Made by a program: the position numbers and the translations under genes. 34,215 nucleotides of DNA from an uncultured Bacteroidota bacterium (lineage in GTDB: Bacteria > Bacteroidota > Bacteroidia > Flavobacteriales > Flavobacteriaceae). Where the stretch lies: positions 1-34,215 of the forward strand of contig CACNGE010000018.1 in the NCBI GenBank assembly GCA_902619855.1, in the 5' to 3' direction. Below the pieces are notes generated by a model. It was not told the DNA's origin, did not search any database, and saw only the letters and a program-made list of their open reading frames with translations. The first letter of the stretch is position 1. The number at the start of each line of letters is the position of its first letter. Shown piece by piece: positions 1 to 8,233 of this stretch.

Positions 1-1895
1 AAACCTTTAGGGCCTTGACGTTCATCCCATGTGTGTGATTCAATATATGCAAAAGGATTAGTGTCATTCCAGTAGCTCTTAAATACATAGAAAGCATCTT
101 TGGGATTGTTATTCCTGTCAACTAAGCCCTTTTGATTCATGTAAGGAATCGGATTTTCTGGGCGCAGAGGTGTACCGAAATCTTTGAATGCCCACTGAGC
201 ATTTCCAACAAAAGCAGTGTCATTTTCACTGATACGTAAATGCCAGTCAAATAGATCAACAATATAGTTTTCACTCCAATCACCAACCTTTGCTACACTA
301 GGAACATCAGATTGCACAATTGCTTCTTCCCAACCATCGGCTTGGATTTTACCCTCTCCTGTAATGGGGTTTTCTGTGTGCCTTCCCACATGGCTAGAAC
401 CTCCATACTCGGTGTGTAAAAAATGTTTATACTCTTTCTTGTAAATGTCAACTGCTTTTTGGTAACTCTTGTAACTTCCAGAATACCATCCAGACCAAAT
501 TGAAGGGGAAAAAACATCCACAATGTCCGAACCCTCATAAAACTTTCTGATGGCTGTTTTCCGAGTAGGATCAAGCTTATGTGCAAAATCGTTTAGTTCT
601 GATAGATATTCTTTAAGTCCATCAATATTATCACCCCCTTCAAAATCGGGTAACCAATAAATTTCATTGCCTAATGACCAAATAATTATACTGGGATGAT
701 TGTAATTTTGATAAATCATCTCTTTAAGCATATTTTTCGTATTTTTTTTCCAAGCGTCATTACCCAAACCACCACGACACCACGGCAATTCGTCCCATAC
801 AAGTATACCCAATTCATCACATGCCCTATAGATTTCAGGGTCTTGAGGATAATGAGCTAAGCGAATGAAATTAGCACCCATCTCCTTGATGAGTTCTATG
901 TCTGCCCTGTGTTGTGAATTACTCATTGCTGAGCCAACCCCTGCGTGTTCCTCATGCCTGTGGGTACCTCTAAGCTTTAAACGTTTTCCGTTAAGGTAAA
1001 ATGCACCATAATCTTTAAACTCAAACCAACGGAAACCAACGTTTTCATTTACCTGATCAATGACTTTCTCATTTTCAATAAGCTTGACAGTTAGTCTATA
1101 TAGATACGGGTTTTTTGTATCCCAAAGATTGGGATTTGCAATGGAGTTAAAGTTTATATCGGCAGTATTATCAACAACATCAAATATTTCTGTTTTAACA
1201 ACATTGTTGTCACTATCAGAGAGCACTGCCTGAATCGAAATATTACCCTCAATGGGCTTAGCTATTGATACTTTTGCATTTAACTTTGCATTACTATTTG
1301 TCACTTCTGGGGTGGTAATTTTTATATCCGCTATGTGATGAGAGGGAAGTTTTTTTAACCAAACATCCCTTGTAATGCCGCCATAAATAAAAAAATCACT
1401 CTTTTGAGAAGGGATTACCTCAGGATTATATCCATTATTGACATAAACTAAAATTTCATTTTTACCTTCACGAAGAGCCTTTGAAATATCAACATTAAAT
1501 CCAATATATCCTCCGATGTGTTCACCAACATTTTTTCCATTTACATAAACTTTAGAAGAAATATTTACACCTTCAAAATGAAGTTGATAAACCTCATCAG
1601 CACTAATTTTAGAGATTTTAATTTCTTTACGATACCAACTTCCATCTCTTCTGTAACCGGGAGTTAAGTCTGTAGCATCCTTAGCGTTCCATGTATGGGG
1701 GAGATCAATCTCTTGCCATGCTGGATGAGTTAGTGCTTCATCAACTGTTCTTGCATTATGCTCGAGGTACTGCCATCCATTGTTAATATTAACTTTTTGT
1801 CGCAATCCTATTTCAGAAACCGCATTACATGAAACAGTAATAATTGCAAGTAACAGACTAAATACTAAAGTTAAATTGCAACAATTATAATTCAT
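1..1895 (-). CDS. Glycoside hydrolase family 2 lipoprotein (beta-galactosidase/beta-glucuronidase-like), 3' end outside window
   Basis: The frame stays open from an ATG at 1895 to the window edge, giving 631 codons without a stop. The N-terminus is a lipoprotein signal with a lipobox ending at Cys23 (ITVSC), so the enzyme is probably membrane-anchored in the periplasm or at the surface. After a sugar-binding jelly roll and an Ig-like region comes the TIM barrel, with RGTHRHEEHAGVG, the acid/base Glu in WSLGNE (E411) and the likely nucleophile in HTEYGG (E496). GH2 enzymes remove terminal beta-linked galactose, glucuronate, mannose or similar residues; which sugar cannot be read here. The start overlaps the stop of the upstream GH88 gene as ATGA, suggesting translational coupling. 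The pairing suggests trimming of oligosaccharides from a glucuronate-containing polymer. The family is certain, the substrate open. Confidence 0.93.
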   Translation of the reverse strand, partial: MNYNCCNLTLVFSLLLAIITVSCNAVSEIGLRQKVNINNGWQYLEHNARTVDEALTHPAWQEIDLPHTWNAKDATDLTPGYRRDGSWYRKEIKISKISADEVYQLHFEGVNISSKVYVNGKNVGEHIGGYIGFNVDISKALREGKNEILVYVNNGYNPEVIPSQKSDFFIYGGITRDVWLKKLPSHHIADIKITTPEVTNSNAKLNAKVSIAKPIEGNISIQAVLSDSDNNVVKTEIFDVVDNTADINFNSIANPNLWDTKNPYLYRLTVKLIENEKVIDQVNENVGFRWFEFKDYGAFYLNGKRLKLRGTHRHEEHAGVGSAMSNSQHRADIELIKEMGANFIRLAHYPQDPEIYRACDELGILVWDELPWCRGGLGNDAWKKNTKNMLKEMIYQNYNHPSIIIWSLGNEIYWLPDFEGGDNIDGLKEYLSELNDFAHKLDPTRKTAIRKFYEGSDIVDVFSPSIWSGWYSGSYKSYQKAVDIYKKEYKHFLHTEYGGSSHVGRHTENPITGEGKIQADGWEEAIVQSDVPSVAKVGDWSENYIVDLFDWHLRISENDTAFVGNAQWAFKDFGTPLRPENPIPYMNQKGLVDRNNNPKDAFYVFKSYWNDTNPFAYIESHTWDERQGPKG

Positions 1896-3079
1896 AATTT
1901 TAGATTTTTTAGTCTAATTAGGGTTTCAAGGAAATAATAGTCCCCATATACAATGGGCTCGTCTATCTCATCGTTTTTGGGCCAGTTCCCAGTACTGTGG
2001 TCCAGGATAAAAGGAGCCTCAAAATCCGAATTTAAAATATAGTCTGTTGATTTTAAGCTAGTAATCACTTTTTTACTGTAATCTAAATACTTTTCATCTA
2101 GTGTATGACCATAAATTTCAACCATTGCAGAGGCAACTATTGTTCCAGCGGAAACATCTCTTGGCGCATTTGGAATGGCCGGGTCATCAAAATCCCAATA
2201 CGGTATTCCGTCATTTGGTAAATTCTTATGATTTAAAAAATATTCAGCAGTAGTAATGGCACGATCTAGGTATCTAGAATTTTTGGTATATCGATATGCA
2301 AGTGTATATCCATAAATCCCCCAAGAATGACCGCGTGCCCATGAAGATTCATCATTAATCCCTTGATGGGTGACTTTCATTCTAGGTTGGTATGTCAGGG
2401 TGTCATAATCTACCACGTGATAGCAACTGTTGTTCGGTCTAAAATGGTGTGTAAGTGTAGTGTTTGCATGAGCTACTGCAAGCTTATGAAAGCTACTGTC
2501 GCCTGAAATTTTAGTTGCTTCAAAGAGCAGTTCTAAATTCATCATATTGTCAATAATTACAGGAAATTGCCACACCCTCTTATTAAAATCCCAAGAACGT
2601 ATACTTTTAATATTTTCATTAAATCGAGTGCTTAATGTTTTGGCACTTTCAATAATTATATCCTCATATTGTTTGTTATCTTTTATTTTGATTCCATTGC
2701 CAAAGCTGTTGTACACCTTAAATCCCATGTCATGGGTGCGATAATTAAACTTTTCCTTTTCGATAAAAGCTGTCCATGCCTCGGCTTTTTTTATGTAAGC
2801 CTGGTTTCCTGTTAAGTTATATAATTGCCAAAGATTACCTGCAAAAAAACCGCTTGTCCAATCTTTCGAAGGAACTTTTTTAACTAAATTATCTTTGTAA
2901 GAATAGCTTCTTGGGAAAGCTAGCGAATCAATCTCATAATTAAGTAACTTCTCATACCTTTTTTGCAAAAGTGTACTAATATTCAATTCTGAGTCCTCTT
3001 TCTTTGTTGAGCATCCTGAAAACATGACGACCAAAAAAACCAAGATTGGATAATAATTTTTATTAAAGCAAGATAACAT
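1892..3079 (-). CDS. GH88-type unsaturated glucuronyl hydrolase, lipoprotein
   Basis: This 395-residue protein has a lipoprotein signal with Cys23 in FSGC, then an (alpha/alpha)6-barrel of the GH88 family. Typical motifs are DWTSGFFAGNLW near residue 73, HDMGF with D117, IIDNMMNLELLF with D177, SWARGHSWGIYGY, and IPYWDFDD. D117 and D177 match the two acidic residues known from Bacillus unsaturated glucuronyl hydrolase. The family hydrates the double bond of a 4,5-unsaturated uronic acid at the non-reducing end of a lyase product and thereby releases it. That implies a lyase acts earlier, plausibly the beta-helix protein in the same operon or the secreted jelly-roll lyase at 12394. The released uronate would become DKI, the substrate of KduI encoded divergently. 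The gene starts 54 bases after the AraC-type gene and overlaps the GH2 gene by four bases. Confidence 0.92.
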   Translation of the reverse strand: MLSCFNKNYYPILVFLVVMFSGCSTKKEDSELNISTLLQKRYEKLLNYEIDSLAFPRSYSYKDNLVKKVPSKDWTSGFFAGNLWQLYNLTGNQAYIKKAEAWTAFIEKEKFNYRTHDMGFKVYNSFGNGIKIKDNKQYEDIIIESAKTLSTRFNENIKSIRSWDFNKRVWQFPVIIDNMMNLELLFEATKISGDSSFHKLAVAHANTTLTHHFRPNNSCYHVVDYDTLTYQPRMKVTHQGINDESSWARGHSWGIYGYTLAYRYTKNSRYLDRAITTAEYFLNHKNLPNDGIPYWDFDDPAIPNAPRDVSAGTIVASAMVEIYGHTLDEKYLDYSKKVITSLKSTDYILNSDFEAPFILDHSTGNWPKNDEIDEPIVYGDYYFLETLIRLKNLKL

Positions 3080-3133
3080 TATGGTCGTGATTGAATTAGT
3101 TTGAGTAAATATTTAATGTTACTAAATTAATAT

Positions 3134-3694
3134 CTATTTGAGCGTATATTTTTTTTGAAATTGACTAGGGGTTAAGCCAAATTTTTGATTGAAACACTTA
3201 CTAAAGTATTTGGGGTTTTTATAGCCGACATGATAACTTACTTCTGAAACAATCATACTGCCTTTTTCGAGTAATTGTAAAGCGCGTCTCATTCGATAAT
3301 GTTTTATTAGCTCATTTGGAGTAAAGTTTGACCATGATTTAATTTTCAAGAACAATAATGTACGACTTACCCCTAGTTCGGAACAAAATATAGAAATGTT
3401 AAAATGTTCGTTACTGATATTATCTTCTATAATTTGAAGTGCTTTTTTAAATAGTTTTTCATCAAATGAGGGGATAGATACTTCATTTGGCTGAAAAACA
3501 TCTTGTTTGTCATTTTCCTTTGTTAATCGCTTATTGTTTTCCCTTTCTAGAAATTCAATTCTTGACCTTAGTATAACTACTTCTTTGAATAGCTTTCGCA
3601 CTTGCTCTTTAAGTGATTCATTTCTGTGTCCAGATTGGGCTATTAAGTATTCTAAGTTTTGCCCTCTAATTTTTAGTTCTTCTCCAGTGTACAT
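3134..3694 (-). CDS. Short AraC-family regulator with N-terminal coiled coil
   Basis: The 186-residue protein has two visible parts. Residues about 1-70 are charged and helical with leucine/isoleucine spacing typical of a coiled coil (ESLKEQVRKLFKEVVILRSR, then EFLERENN). Residues about 80-186 are an AraC-type double helix-turn-helix: FDEKLFKKALQIIEDNI, FCSELGVSRTLLFLKIK, and VSYHVGYKNPKYFSKCFNQK followed by FGLTPSQF. This end resembles the output domain of Bacteroidota hybrid two-component regulators, but no propeller sensor, histidine kinase or receiver domain is present, and upstream there is only a 46-base gap before another gene. It could be a decayed hybrid regulator or a compact regulator fed by another sensor. 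It lies inside the operon, between the beta-helix protein and GH88, so it probably regulates this locus. The AraC domain is clear; the signal is unknown. Confidence 0.9.
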   Translation of the reverse strand: MYTGEELKIRGQNLEYLIAQSGHRNESLKEQVRKLFKEVVILRSRIEFLERENNKRLTKENDKQDVFQPNEVSIPSFDEKLFKKALQIIEDNISNEHFNISIFCSELGVSRTLLFLKIKSWSNFTPNELIKHYRMRRALQLLEKGSMIVSEVSYHVGYKNPKYFSKCFNQKFGLTPSQFQKKYTLK

Positions 3695-3740
3695 ATTATT
3701 ATTAACTTATTAATGTATGTTTTAATTAAATCTTACCCAA

Positions 3741-5429
3741 TTAATTGTCTAAATCAACTACCGCGGATTTAATTTTTTTACGTTTTGTTAGTTGATAATC
3801 ATAAAGTGATGGGAATTTTTCAAAAACTTTGTTAACGTCTTTTATCATTGCCATGGGCTGGTATTCAACTTTAAAATTTCGATCCCCATTGATTCCTATA
3901 ATACGACTAAATGGACCATCTTTCATTCCAAATAACTTTATTTTTTTTGACGAACTGATGTCATTCAATACATTAATTTTAGTGTTCCAAAAAGTGCTAA
4001 ATGCACCATGCGAAGGTTTCCAATAACCGGCACCTCCCCCTTTAAACAATGGATAACTCATTTCTTCATCTGTTGTAATGTATACAGTAGTATTGTCAAA
4101 TAAGTTTTGATGATTTGCGCCTGAGTGTTGATCTAAAATGGGATCTTTAAAAACTTCACAATTCAAGTAAACGCATTTTGTTGCTAATGTGTTAAAACTT
4201 AAAGGATGGACAGCTTTGTTATACACCTTGATCCCCTTTGCCAACACATTATAAGTGCCAGACATTGCAACAGTGTAGTGAGCAATATTTTCGCCTTTTG
4301 TTATCACGTCTTCAATTGTAACATTGGCAATATTTTCAGTAAGAACTCCACTATCTGCATTTTCAATAGATATATTTTTTACCCAACTATTATAAACACG
4401 TGTAAGATAGATTCCATTAAAACCTTGCTCAACGTGGTGAGCAATCCTAGGTGACTTAGGGAACCGAATACTAAAATCTTGAATACCAACTTCTTTTAAG
4501 TGTCTCCATCGTACTAGTTGAGCTTTATATTCAGGTTTAACATCAATTGTTAATGGACAGTTGATAATTGCATTATTATCAGTAATAGAAAGAATTTTTA
4601 CCTGTTGCCTTACTAATGGTAAGTCAGGAAAGTTCCAGTGATGACCACCAATTTTTAGATTTTGTTCTTTGTAAAGGTCTTTTAAAATCCTACCCTCTTG
4701 TCCGTTTTTGTTGAAGAGTTGTAACTCAACAACATCCCCAACAGCTAGATTTTGAACTTTTGAAATTTTTAGAGTTTTACCACCCCTTTTCCCCTCAAAA
4801 ACATTAGCTAATACTTCGTGAGGACGATCATATTTTTTCAAATAAGGCTTTACACGTTCTCCTGGAACTCGCGTCCAAATAAACCCCCCCGACCAAGCAT
4901 ATTGAGAAAAAGGCAAGTCTATATTGTTTTCTTTTTCCTTTTGTCGTTTATCAAATTCAATTAAATATTCTCGCAGCTCTTTAAGATCTTCAGGGTCTTT
5001 AGAATACATTAAAGGTCTAGGGAAATATATTTCTGTACCAGACTCATCTGTACCATGTCCACGCAATATAAAGTTGTCTCGTTCAATATATAATATACCA
5101 CTAACAATCAACTTTCCTGCTGGAAGTTGCAGTGTGACAGGACCTTCTAATTTACTAGCTTTATTTATGGCTTCTTGTAAAGCTGAGGTATCATCAAGGT
5201 TGTCGTCTGCCAAAACACTGAAAGTTGATGCTTGTACGACAGTTCCGTGTTTTTCAGGAATTTTTTTTATTCCATTGTGATAACCAGCATAACTAAAATC
5301 AGGGATAAATTTAGAATCATCAACATCTACCCCTGAACTGATAAAAGACATGTCTTGTGACCAACTAATGGAACAAGAGCAGAATAGCCCTAAAACCAAT
5401 ATCAAAAAACTGTATTTTAATCTGTTCAT
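3741..5429 (-). CDS. Exported right-handed beta-helix protein, candidate polysaccharide lyase or uronate hydrolase
   Basis: The 562-residue protein begins with an export signal (LILVLGLFCSCSISWSQ); cleavage could be lipoprotein-type at C19 or signal peptidase I after SWS. Residues about 60-130 match the start of pectate-lyase-3/GH28-like beta-helices (TSALQEAINKAS, LQLPAGKLIVSGILYI, FILRGHG). The later helix holds short repeating strands such as GIYLTRVYNSWVKNISIENA and NIANVTIEDVITKGEN. Strongly patterned segments near the C-terminus are ILDQHSGANHQNLFDN and GGGAGYWKPSHGAFSTFW. I recall this tail from proteins carrying DUF4955, but cannot confirm it. No characterised lyase signature is visible, so the chemistry is inferred from fold and context: first gene of an operon with GH88 and GH2, divergent from a LacI regulator and a DKI pathway. 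The insertion near residues 140-200 (KDPEDLKELREYLIEFDKRQ) is unusual for a beta-helix. Confidence 0.85.
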   Translation of the reverse strand: MNRLKYSFLILVLGLFCSCSISWSQDMSFISSGVDVDDSKFIPDFSYAGYHNGIKKIPEKHGTVVQASTFSVLADDNLDDTSALQEAINKASKLEGPVTLQLPAGKLIVSGILYIERDNFILRGHGTDESGTEIYFPRPLMYSKDPEDLKELREYLIEFDKRQKEKENNIDLPFSQYAWSGGFIWTRVPGERVKPYLKKYDRPHEVLANVFEGKRGGKTLKISKVQNLAVGDVVELQLFNKNGQEGRILKDLYKEQNLKIGGHHWNFPDLPLVRQQVKILSITDNNAIINCPLTIDVKPEYKAQLVRWRHLKEVGIQDFSIRFPKSPRIAHHVEQGFNGIYLTRVYNSWVKNISIENADSGVLTENIANVTIEDVITKGENIAHYTVAMSGTYNVLAKGIKVYNKAVHPLSFNTLATKCVYLNCEVFKDPILDQHSGANHQNLFDNTTVYITTDEEMSYPLFKGGGAGYWKPSHGAFSTFWNTKINVLNDISSSKKIKLFGMKDGPFSRIIGINGDRNFKVEYQPMAMIKDVNKVFEKFPSLYDYQLTKRKKIKSAVVDLDN

Positions 5430-5432
5430 ACA

Positions 5433-5458
5433 ATATTATGCAATGGATTGCACAATAT
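5433..5458. promoter_or_regulatory. Long palindrome, likely LacI-family operator
   Basis: The core is TGCAAT-GG-ATTGCA (5439-5452). One unpaired base further out on each side come ATATT and AATAT, so 22 of 26 positions pair. It sits in the gap between the leftward beta-helix operon and the lacI-type gene. A site with the same core, TGTAAT-CC-ATTACA, lies before kduI. Dyads with a central two-base step are usual for LacI-family dimers. Confidence 0.7.
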
Positions 5459-5471
5459 AACATGTTTTAGA

Positions 5472-5501
5472 TTGAAATTCAAATCATTTTTAATAAGTTT
5501 G
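5472..5501 (+). promoter_or_regulatory. Flavobacterial promoter for the LacI-type gene
   Basis: TTG at 5472-5474, a 19-base spacer and TAAGTTTG at 5494-5501 fit the flavobacterial -33/-7 pattern (TTG, 17-23 bases, TAnnTTTG). Transcription would start near 5508, just ahead of the GTG at 5517. This supports that start over the TTG at 5448, which lies inside the operator. Confidence 0.5.
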
Positions 5502-5516
5502 AGCAACTTTCAATAT

Positions 5517-6548
5517 GTGAAAAAAAAACCAACTATTTACGACATTGCCTCAAAGCTTAATATTACGGCTGCTACAGTATCACGAGCTTTAAATGATAGT
5601 GAGTTAATAAGTAAAAAAACCAAGAAAATGGTTTTGGAATCTGCTCATGAATTAAGTTATTTTAAAAATCGGCATGCATTGGCACTGAAAAGCGGCAGAA
5701 CAAATCAGATTGGTTTGGTTGTACCTTTTATTAATCGTCACTTCTTCTCAAATATTATCATGGGTGTTGAGGAAGAGTTATATCCTAAGGGTTATCAAGT
5801 CATGATTTTTCAATCAAATGAATCTGAAAAAAAAGAACAAGATGTTGTAGAGGCACTTTTAAAAAATCAAGTTGACGGAGTGCTTATTTCTGTTTCTAAA
5901 ACAACTCGTACAAAAAGTCATTTTAATAAAATTATTGAAAATAATTTACCACTTATTTTCTTTGATAGAAAGGTTGACGTTGATAATTCAAGTAGTGTTG
6001 AGACAGATGACGAGTTTGGCGGAAAAATTGCTACGCAACACTTAATTGATCAAGGCTGTAGCCAAATAGCTTATGTTACGGTTGATTTAAATCTTAATAT
6101 TTATAAAAATCGTTTTAAAGGCTATAAGAAAGCTCTAGAAGCCAACAATATTGACTTTAACTCTGACCTTGTTTTCCAAGCCAATAGTGATGTCATTTCA
6201 GGTAGAAAAGTAGCACGTCAAATATTGTCCAACGATATCAAAATTGATTCTATTTTTTGCTCAAGTGATTATATAGCCCTTGGAGTTATACAGGAACTTA
6301 AAGACAATAATGTTGATATTCCTGGAGATATATCAGTAGTTGGTTTTAGCAACGAACCCTTTACTGAGCTATTAGATTTGACATTGACTTCAATTGAGCA
6401 AAATCCTTATGAAATAGGTAAGAGTGCTGCTCGTGTTTTCTTGGATCAAGTCAATGCAAAAGATGCGATTATTGAGCATGCTATTAAGCTAAAGCCTAAA
6501 CTTTGTATTAGGAATTCTTCAATGAAGAATTCCCTTAAACCGCACTAG
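5517..6548 (+). CDS. LacI-family transcriptional regulator
   Basis: From the GTG at 5517 the protein has 343 residues, the usual LacI length. It opens with the LacI helix-turn-helix (KKKPTIYDIASKLNITAATV then SRALNDSELIS), followed by the hinge helix, then a periplasmic-binding-protein-like effector domain (QIGLVVPFINRHFFSNIIMG, DGVLISVS, FFDRKVD, SIFCSSDYIALGVIQ, VVGFSNEP, LTSIEQNPYEIGKSAA). An upstream TTG at 5448 would add 23 residues not seen in this family and would start inside the operator. The gene diverges from the beta-helix operon and precedes kduI by 67 bases. The likely role is repression of both directions, relieved by a uronate-pathway intermediate such as DKI, KDG or glucuronate; the effector is inferred. 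Matching palindromes at 5433 and 6594 support self-regulation and control of kduI. Confidence 0.95.
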   Translation: MKKKPTIYDIASKLNITAATVSRALNDSELISKKTKKMVLESAHELSYFKNRHALALKSGRTNQIGLVVPFINRHFFSNIIMGVEEELYPKGYQVMIFQSNESEKKEQDVVEALLKNQVDGVLISVSKTTRTKSHFNKIIENNLPLIFFDRKVDVDNSSSVETDDEFGGKIATQHLIDQGCSQIAYVTVDLNLNIYKNRFKGYKKALEANNIDFNSDLVFQANSDVISGRKVARQILSNDIKIDSIFCSSDYIALGVIQELKDNNVDIPGDISVVGFSNEPFTELLDLTLTSIEQNPYEIGKSAARVFLDQVNAKDAIIEHAIKLKPKLCIRNSSMKNSLKPH

Positions 6549-6588
6549 TTCATCAAAATTATAAATTAAGATAATATATCATTTTATT

Positions 6589-6596
6589 TATATTTG
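6589..6596 (+). promoter_or_regulatory. -7 promoter element of the kduI operon
   Basis: TATATTTG matches the flavobacterial -7 consensus TAnnTTTG and lies 19 bases before the kduI ATG. Its last three bases are inside the palindrome at 6594-6609, so a bound repressor would block polymerase. I see no clear -33 TTG at the right distance. Confidence 0.5.
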
Positions 6597-6609
6597 TAAT
6601 CCATTACAA
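6594..6609. promoter_or_regulatory. Palindrome before kduI, likely LacI-family operator
   Basis: TTGTAAT-CC-ATTACAA is a perfect inverted repeat with seven-base arms around a two-base centre. It shares the pattern TGYAATNNATTRCA with the operator candidate at 5439-5452, overlaps the -7 element and ends six bases before the kduI start. Confidence 0.7.
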
Positions 6610-6615
6610 TTTTAA

Positions 6616-7452
6616 ATGCAAACAAACAATATTTATTTAGCTACAAGCCCAACAGAATCAAAAAATTTCAACACAGAACAGCTAAGAAATCGCTATTTAA
6701 TTGGAACCATTTTCAATTCTGATCATATTACCGCCTATTATACCACTTACGATCGTTTCCTTGTGGGAGGCGCACAACCTGTAACCAAACCACTTACCCT
6801 AGAGGCTATTGATGATCTACGAGCGGATTATTTTTTGGAACGCAGAGAATTGGGCATTATCAATGTTGGTGAAACGGGCATTGTTCGCGTAGATGGTACT
6901 GCTTACAACCTTGAAAATCAAGAAGCCTTGTATATTGGTAGAGGCGCTAAAGATGTAGTTTTTGAAAACACCTCAGGCTCTTCCCCTTTGTTTTATTACA
7001 ATTCAACCCCGGCACACAAAAGCTATCCAACTGAAAAAATATCATCTGAACGGGCACAATATGTAGAGCTCGGAGACAATAAAAATGCTAATAAAAGACG
7101 CATAAAAAAACTTATTGTTCAGGAAATCATACCTACATGCCAGTTGCAGATGGGGCTTACCATGTTATATGAAGGAAATGTTTGGAATACCATGCCTGCA
7201 CATACGCATCTAAGAAGAATGGAAGTTTATTTTTATTTAGACATTGATGCTAACAATTCCATTTCTCATTTTATGGGCGAACCTCAAGAAACAAGACATA
7301 TCTTTATGCAAAACCATCAAGCGGTAATTTCACCACCATGGTCTATCCACAGTGGATGTGGCACTTCAAACTATTCCTTTATTTGGGGTATGGCAGGTGA
7401 GAACTTAGATTATGGAGATATGGATGGTGTAGACATCAATAAACTTCGTTAA
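6616..7452 (+). CDS. kduI: 5-dehydro-4-deoxy-D-glucuronate isomerase (DKI isomerase)
   Basis: KduI converts 5-keto-4-deoxyuronate (DKI), the rearranged unsaturated uronate released by GH88-type enzymes, into 2,5-diketo-3-deoxygluconate in the cytoplasm (EC 5.3.1.17). The 278 residues match the family length. The cupin metal site is intact: H196 and H198 in PAHTHLRR, E203 in RMEVYFY, and H245 in WSIHSG, at the same numbers known for the Escherichia coli enzyme. Family motifs FLVGGAQPV, RRELGIINVG and FYYNSTPAH are also present. The ATG follows the LacI-type operator by six bases. kduD begins two bases after the stop, so the two consecutive steps are encoded together. Presence of kduI points to substrates yielding DKI through a hydrolase, in contrast to the reductase route of the alginate genes downstream. 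Confidence 0.97.
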   Translation: MQTNNIYLATSPTESKNFNTEQLRNRYLIGTIFNSDHITAYYTTYDRFLVGGAQPVTKPLTLEAIDDLRADYFLERRELGIINVGETGIVRVDGTAYNLENQEALYIGRGAKDVVFENTSGSSPLFYYNSTPAHKSYPTEKISSERAQYVELGDNKNANKRRIKKLIVQEIIPTCQLQMGLTMLYEGNVWNTMPAHTHLRRMEVYFYLDIDANNSISHFMGEPQETRHIFMQNHQAVISPPWSIHSGCGTSNYSFIWGMAGENLDYGDMDGVDINKLR

Positions 7453-7453
7453 C

Positions 7454-8233
7454 ATGAATTTATTTGATTTAAAAGGGAAAACTGCATTTATTTCTGGTGC
7501 AACCCATGGACTTGGGATGGCAATGGCTGTAGGGCTTGCGGAGGCAGGAGCACAACTGATTATATCTAGTAGAAGCAAACACAAGTTAGAAGATTCATTA
7601 AATGAATACAAAAAAATGGGTTTTGAAATTTCTGGTTATGTATTGGATGTTACCAACGATGAGCAAGTTAAAAAAGTGACTGCTGAAATTCTTAAAAAGC
7701 AGCGAGTCGATATTCTAGTTAACAATGCGGGTATTATAAAAAGAATTCCAGCACTTGAAATGAGCCCTGATGACTTTAGAGCCGTCACGGATGTTCATCT
7801 TACAGGCTCTTTTCATTTGGCACAACAGTTTGCCACCTCTATGGTGTCACGAAAGTCAGGAAAGATTATTAATATTTGCTCTATGATGAGCGAGTTGGGT
7901 CGTAACACTGTAAGTGCTTATGCAGCTGCTAAAGGAGGTTTAAAAATGCTTACAAGAAATTTAGCCACTGAGTGGGCTAAATACAATATACAAGTTAATG
8001 GCATAGGGCCTGGCTATTTTGAGACTTCTCAAACGGCTCCAATTAGAGTGTACGGACACCCATTTAATGATTTTATTATCAATAGAACACCAGCTGGCCG
8101 TTGGGGAAAAACTGAAGACCTTAAAGGGGCGGCAGTATTCCTTGCATCAAAAGCAAGTGATTTTGTAAATGGACAAATTATTTATGTTGATGGAGGCATT
8201 TTGGCAACAATTGGAAAACCAAACAATGAGTAA
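7454..8233 (+). CDS. kduD: 2-dehydro-3-deoxy-D-gluconate 5-dehydrogenase (SDR)
   Basis: KduD reduces 2,5-diketo-3-deoxygluconate to 2-keto-3-deoxygluconate (KDG) with NAD(P)H. This is a classical short-chain dehydrogenase of 259 residues: cofactor loop SGATHGLGMAMA near residue 14, NNAGI at 90, catalytic S143 in INICSMMS, Y156 and K160 in YAAAKGG, and the C-terminal YVDGG. The neighbour order kduI-kduD makes KduD much more likely than a generic SDR. Its stop overlaps the uxaC start by one base (TAATG). Because uxaC follows with no fructuronate reductase in view, it could also reduce fructuronate; that is only a possibility. Downstream use of KDG needs kdgK and eda, which in this window occur in the alginate operon about 12 kb away. 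Confidence 0.93.
   Translation: MNLFDLKGKTAFISGATHGLGMAMAVGLAEAGAQLIISSRSKHKLEDSLNEYKKMGFEISGYVLDVTNDEQVKKVTAEILKKQRVDILVNNAGIIKRIPALEMSPDDFRAVTDVHLTGSFHLAQQFATSMVSRKSGKIINICSMMSELGRNTVSAYAAAKGGLKMLTRNLATEWAKYNIQVNGIGPGYFETSQTAPIRVYGHPFNDFIINRTPAGRWGKTEDLKGAAVFLASKASDFVNGQIIYVDGGILATIGKPNNE

Noticed and set aside
293-586. 97-codon frame on the minus strand
   Set aside because: It lies out of frame within the GH2 gene, whose frame is open across the whole region with conserved motifs.
3695-3740. Further LacI or GntR boxes before the AraC, GH88, kdgF and MFS genes
   Set aside because: I looked in those gaps and found no dyad matching either consensus, in keeping with their being internal operon genes.
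5448-5516. TTG start at 5448 for the LacI-type gene
   Set aside because: It would start within the palindromic operator and upstream of the predicted promoter, and adds 23 residues absent from the family; GTG at 5517 fits better.
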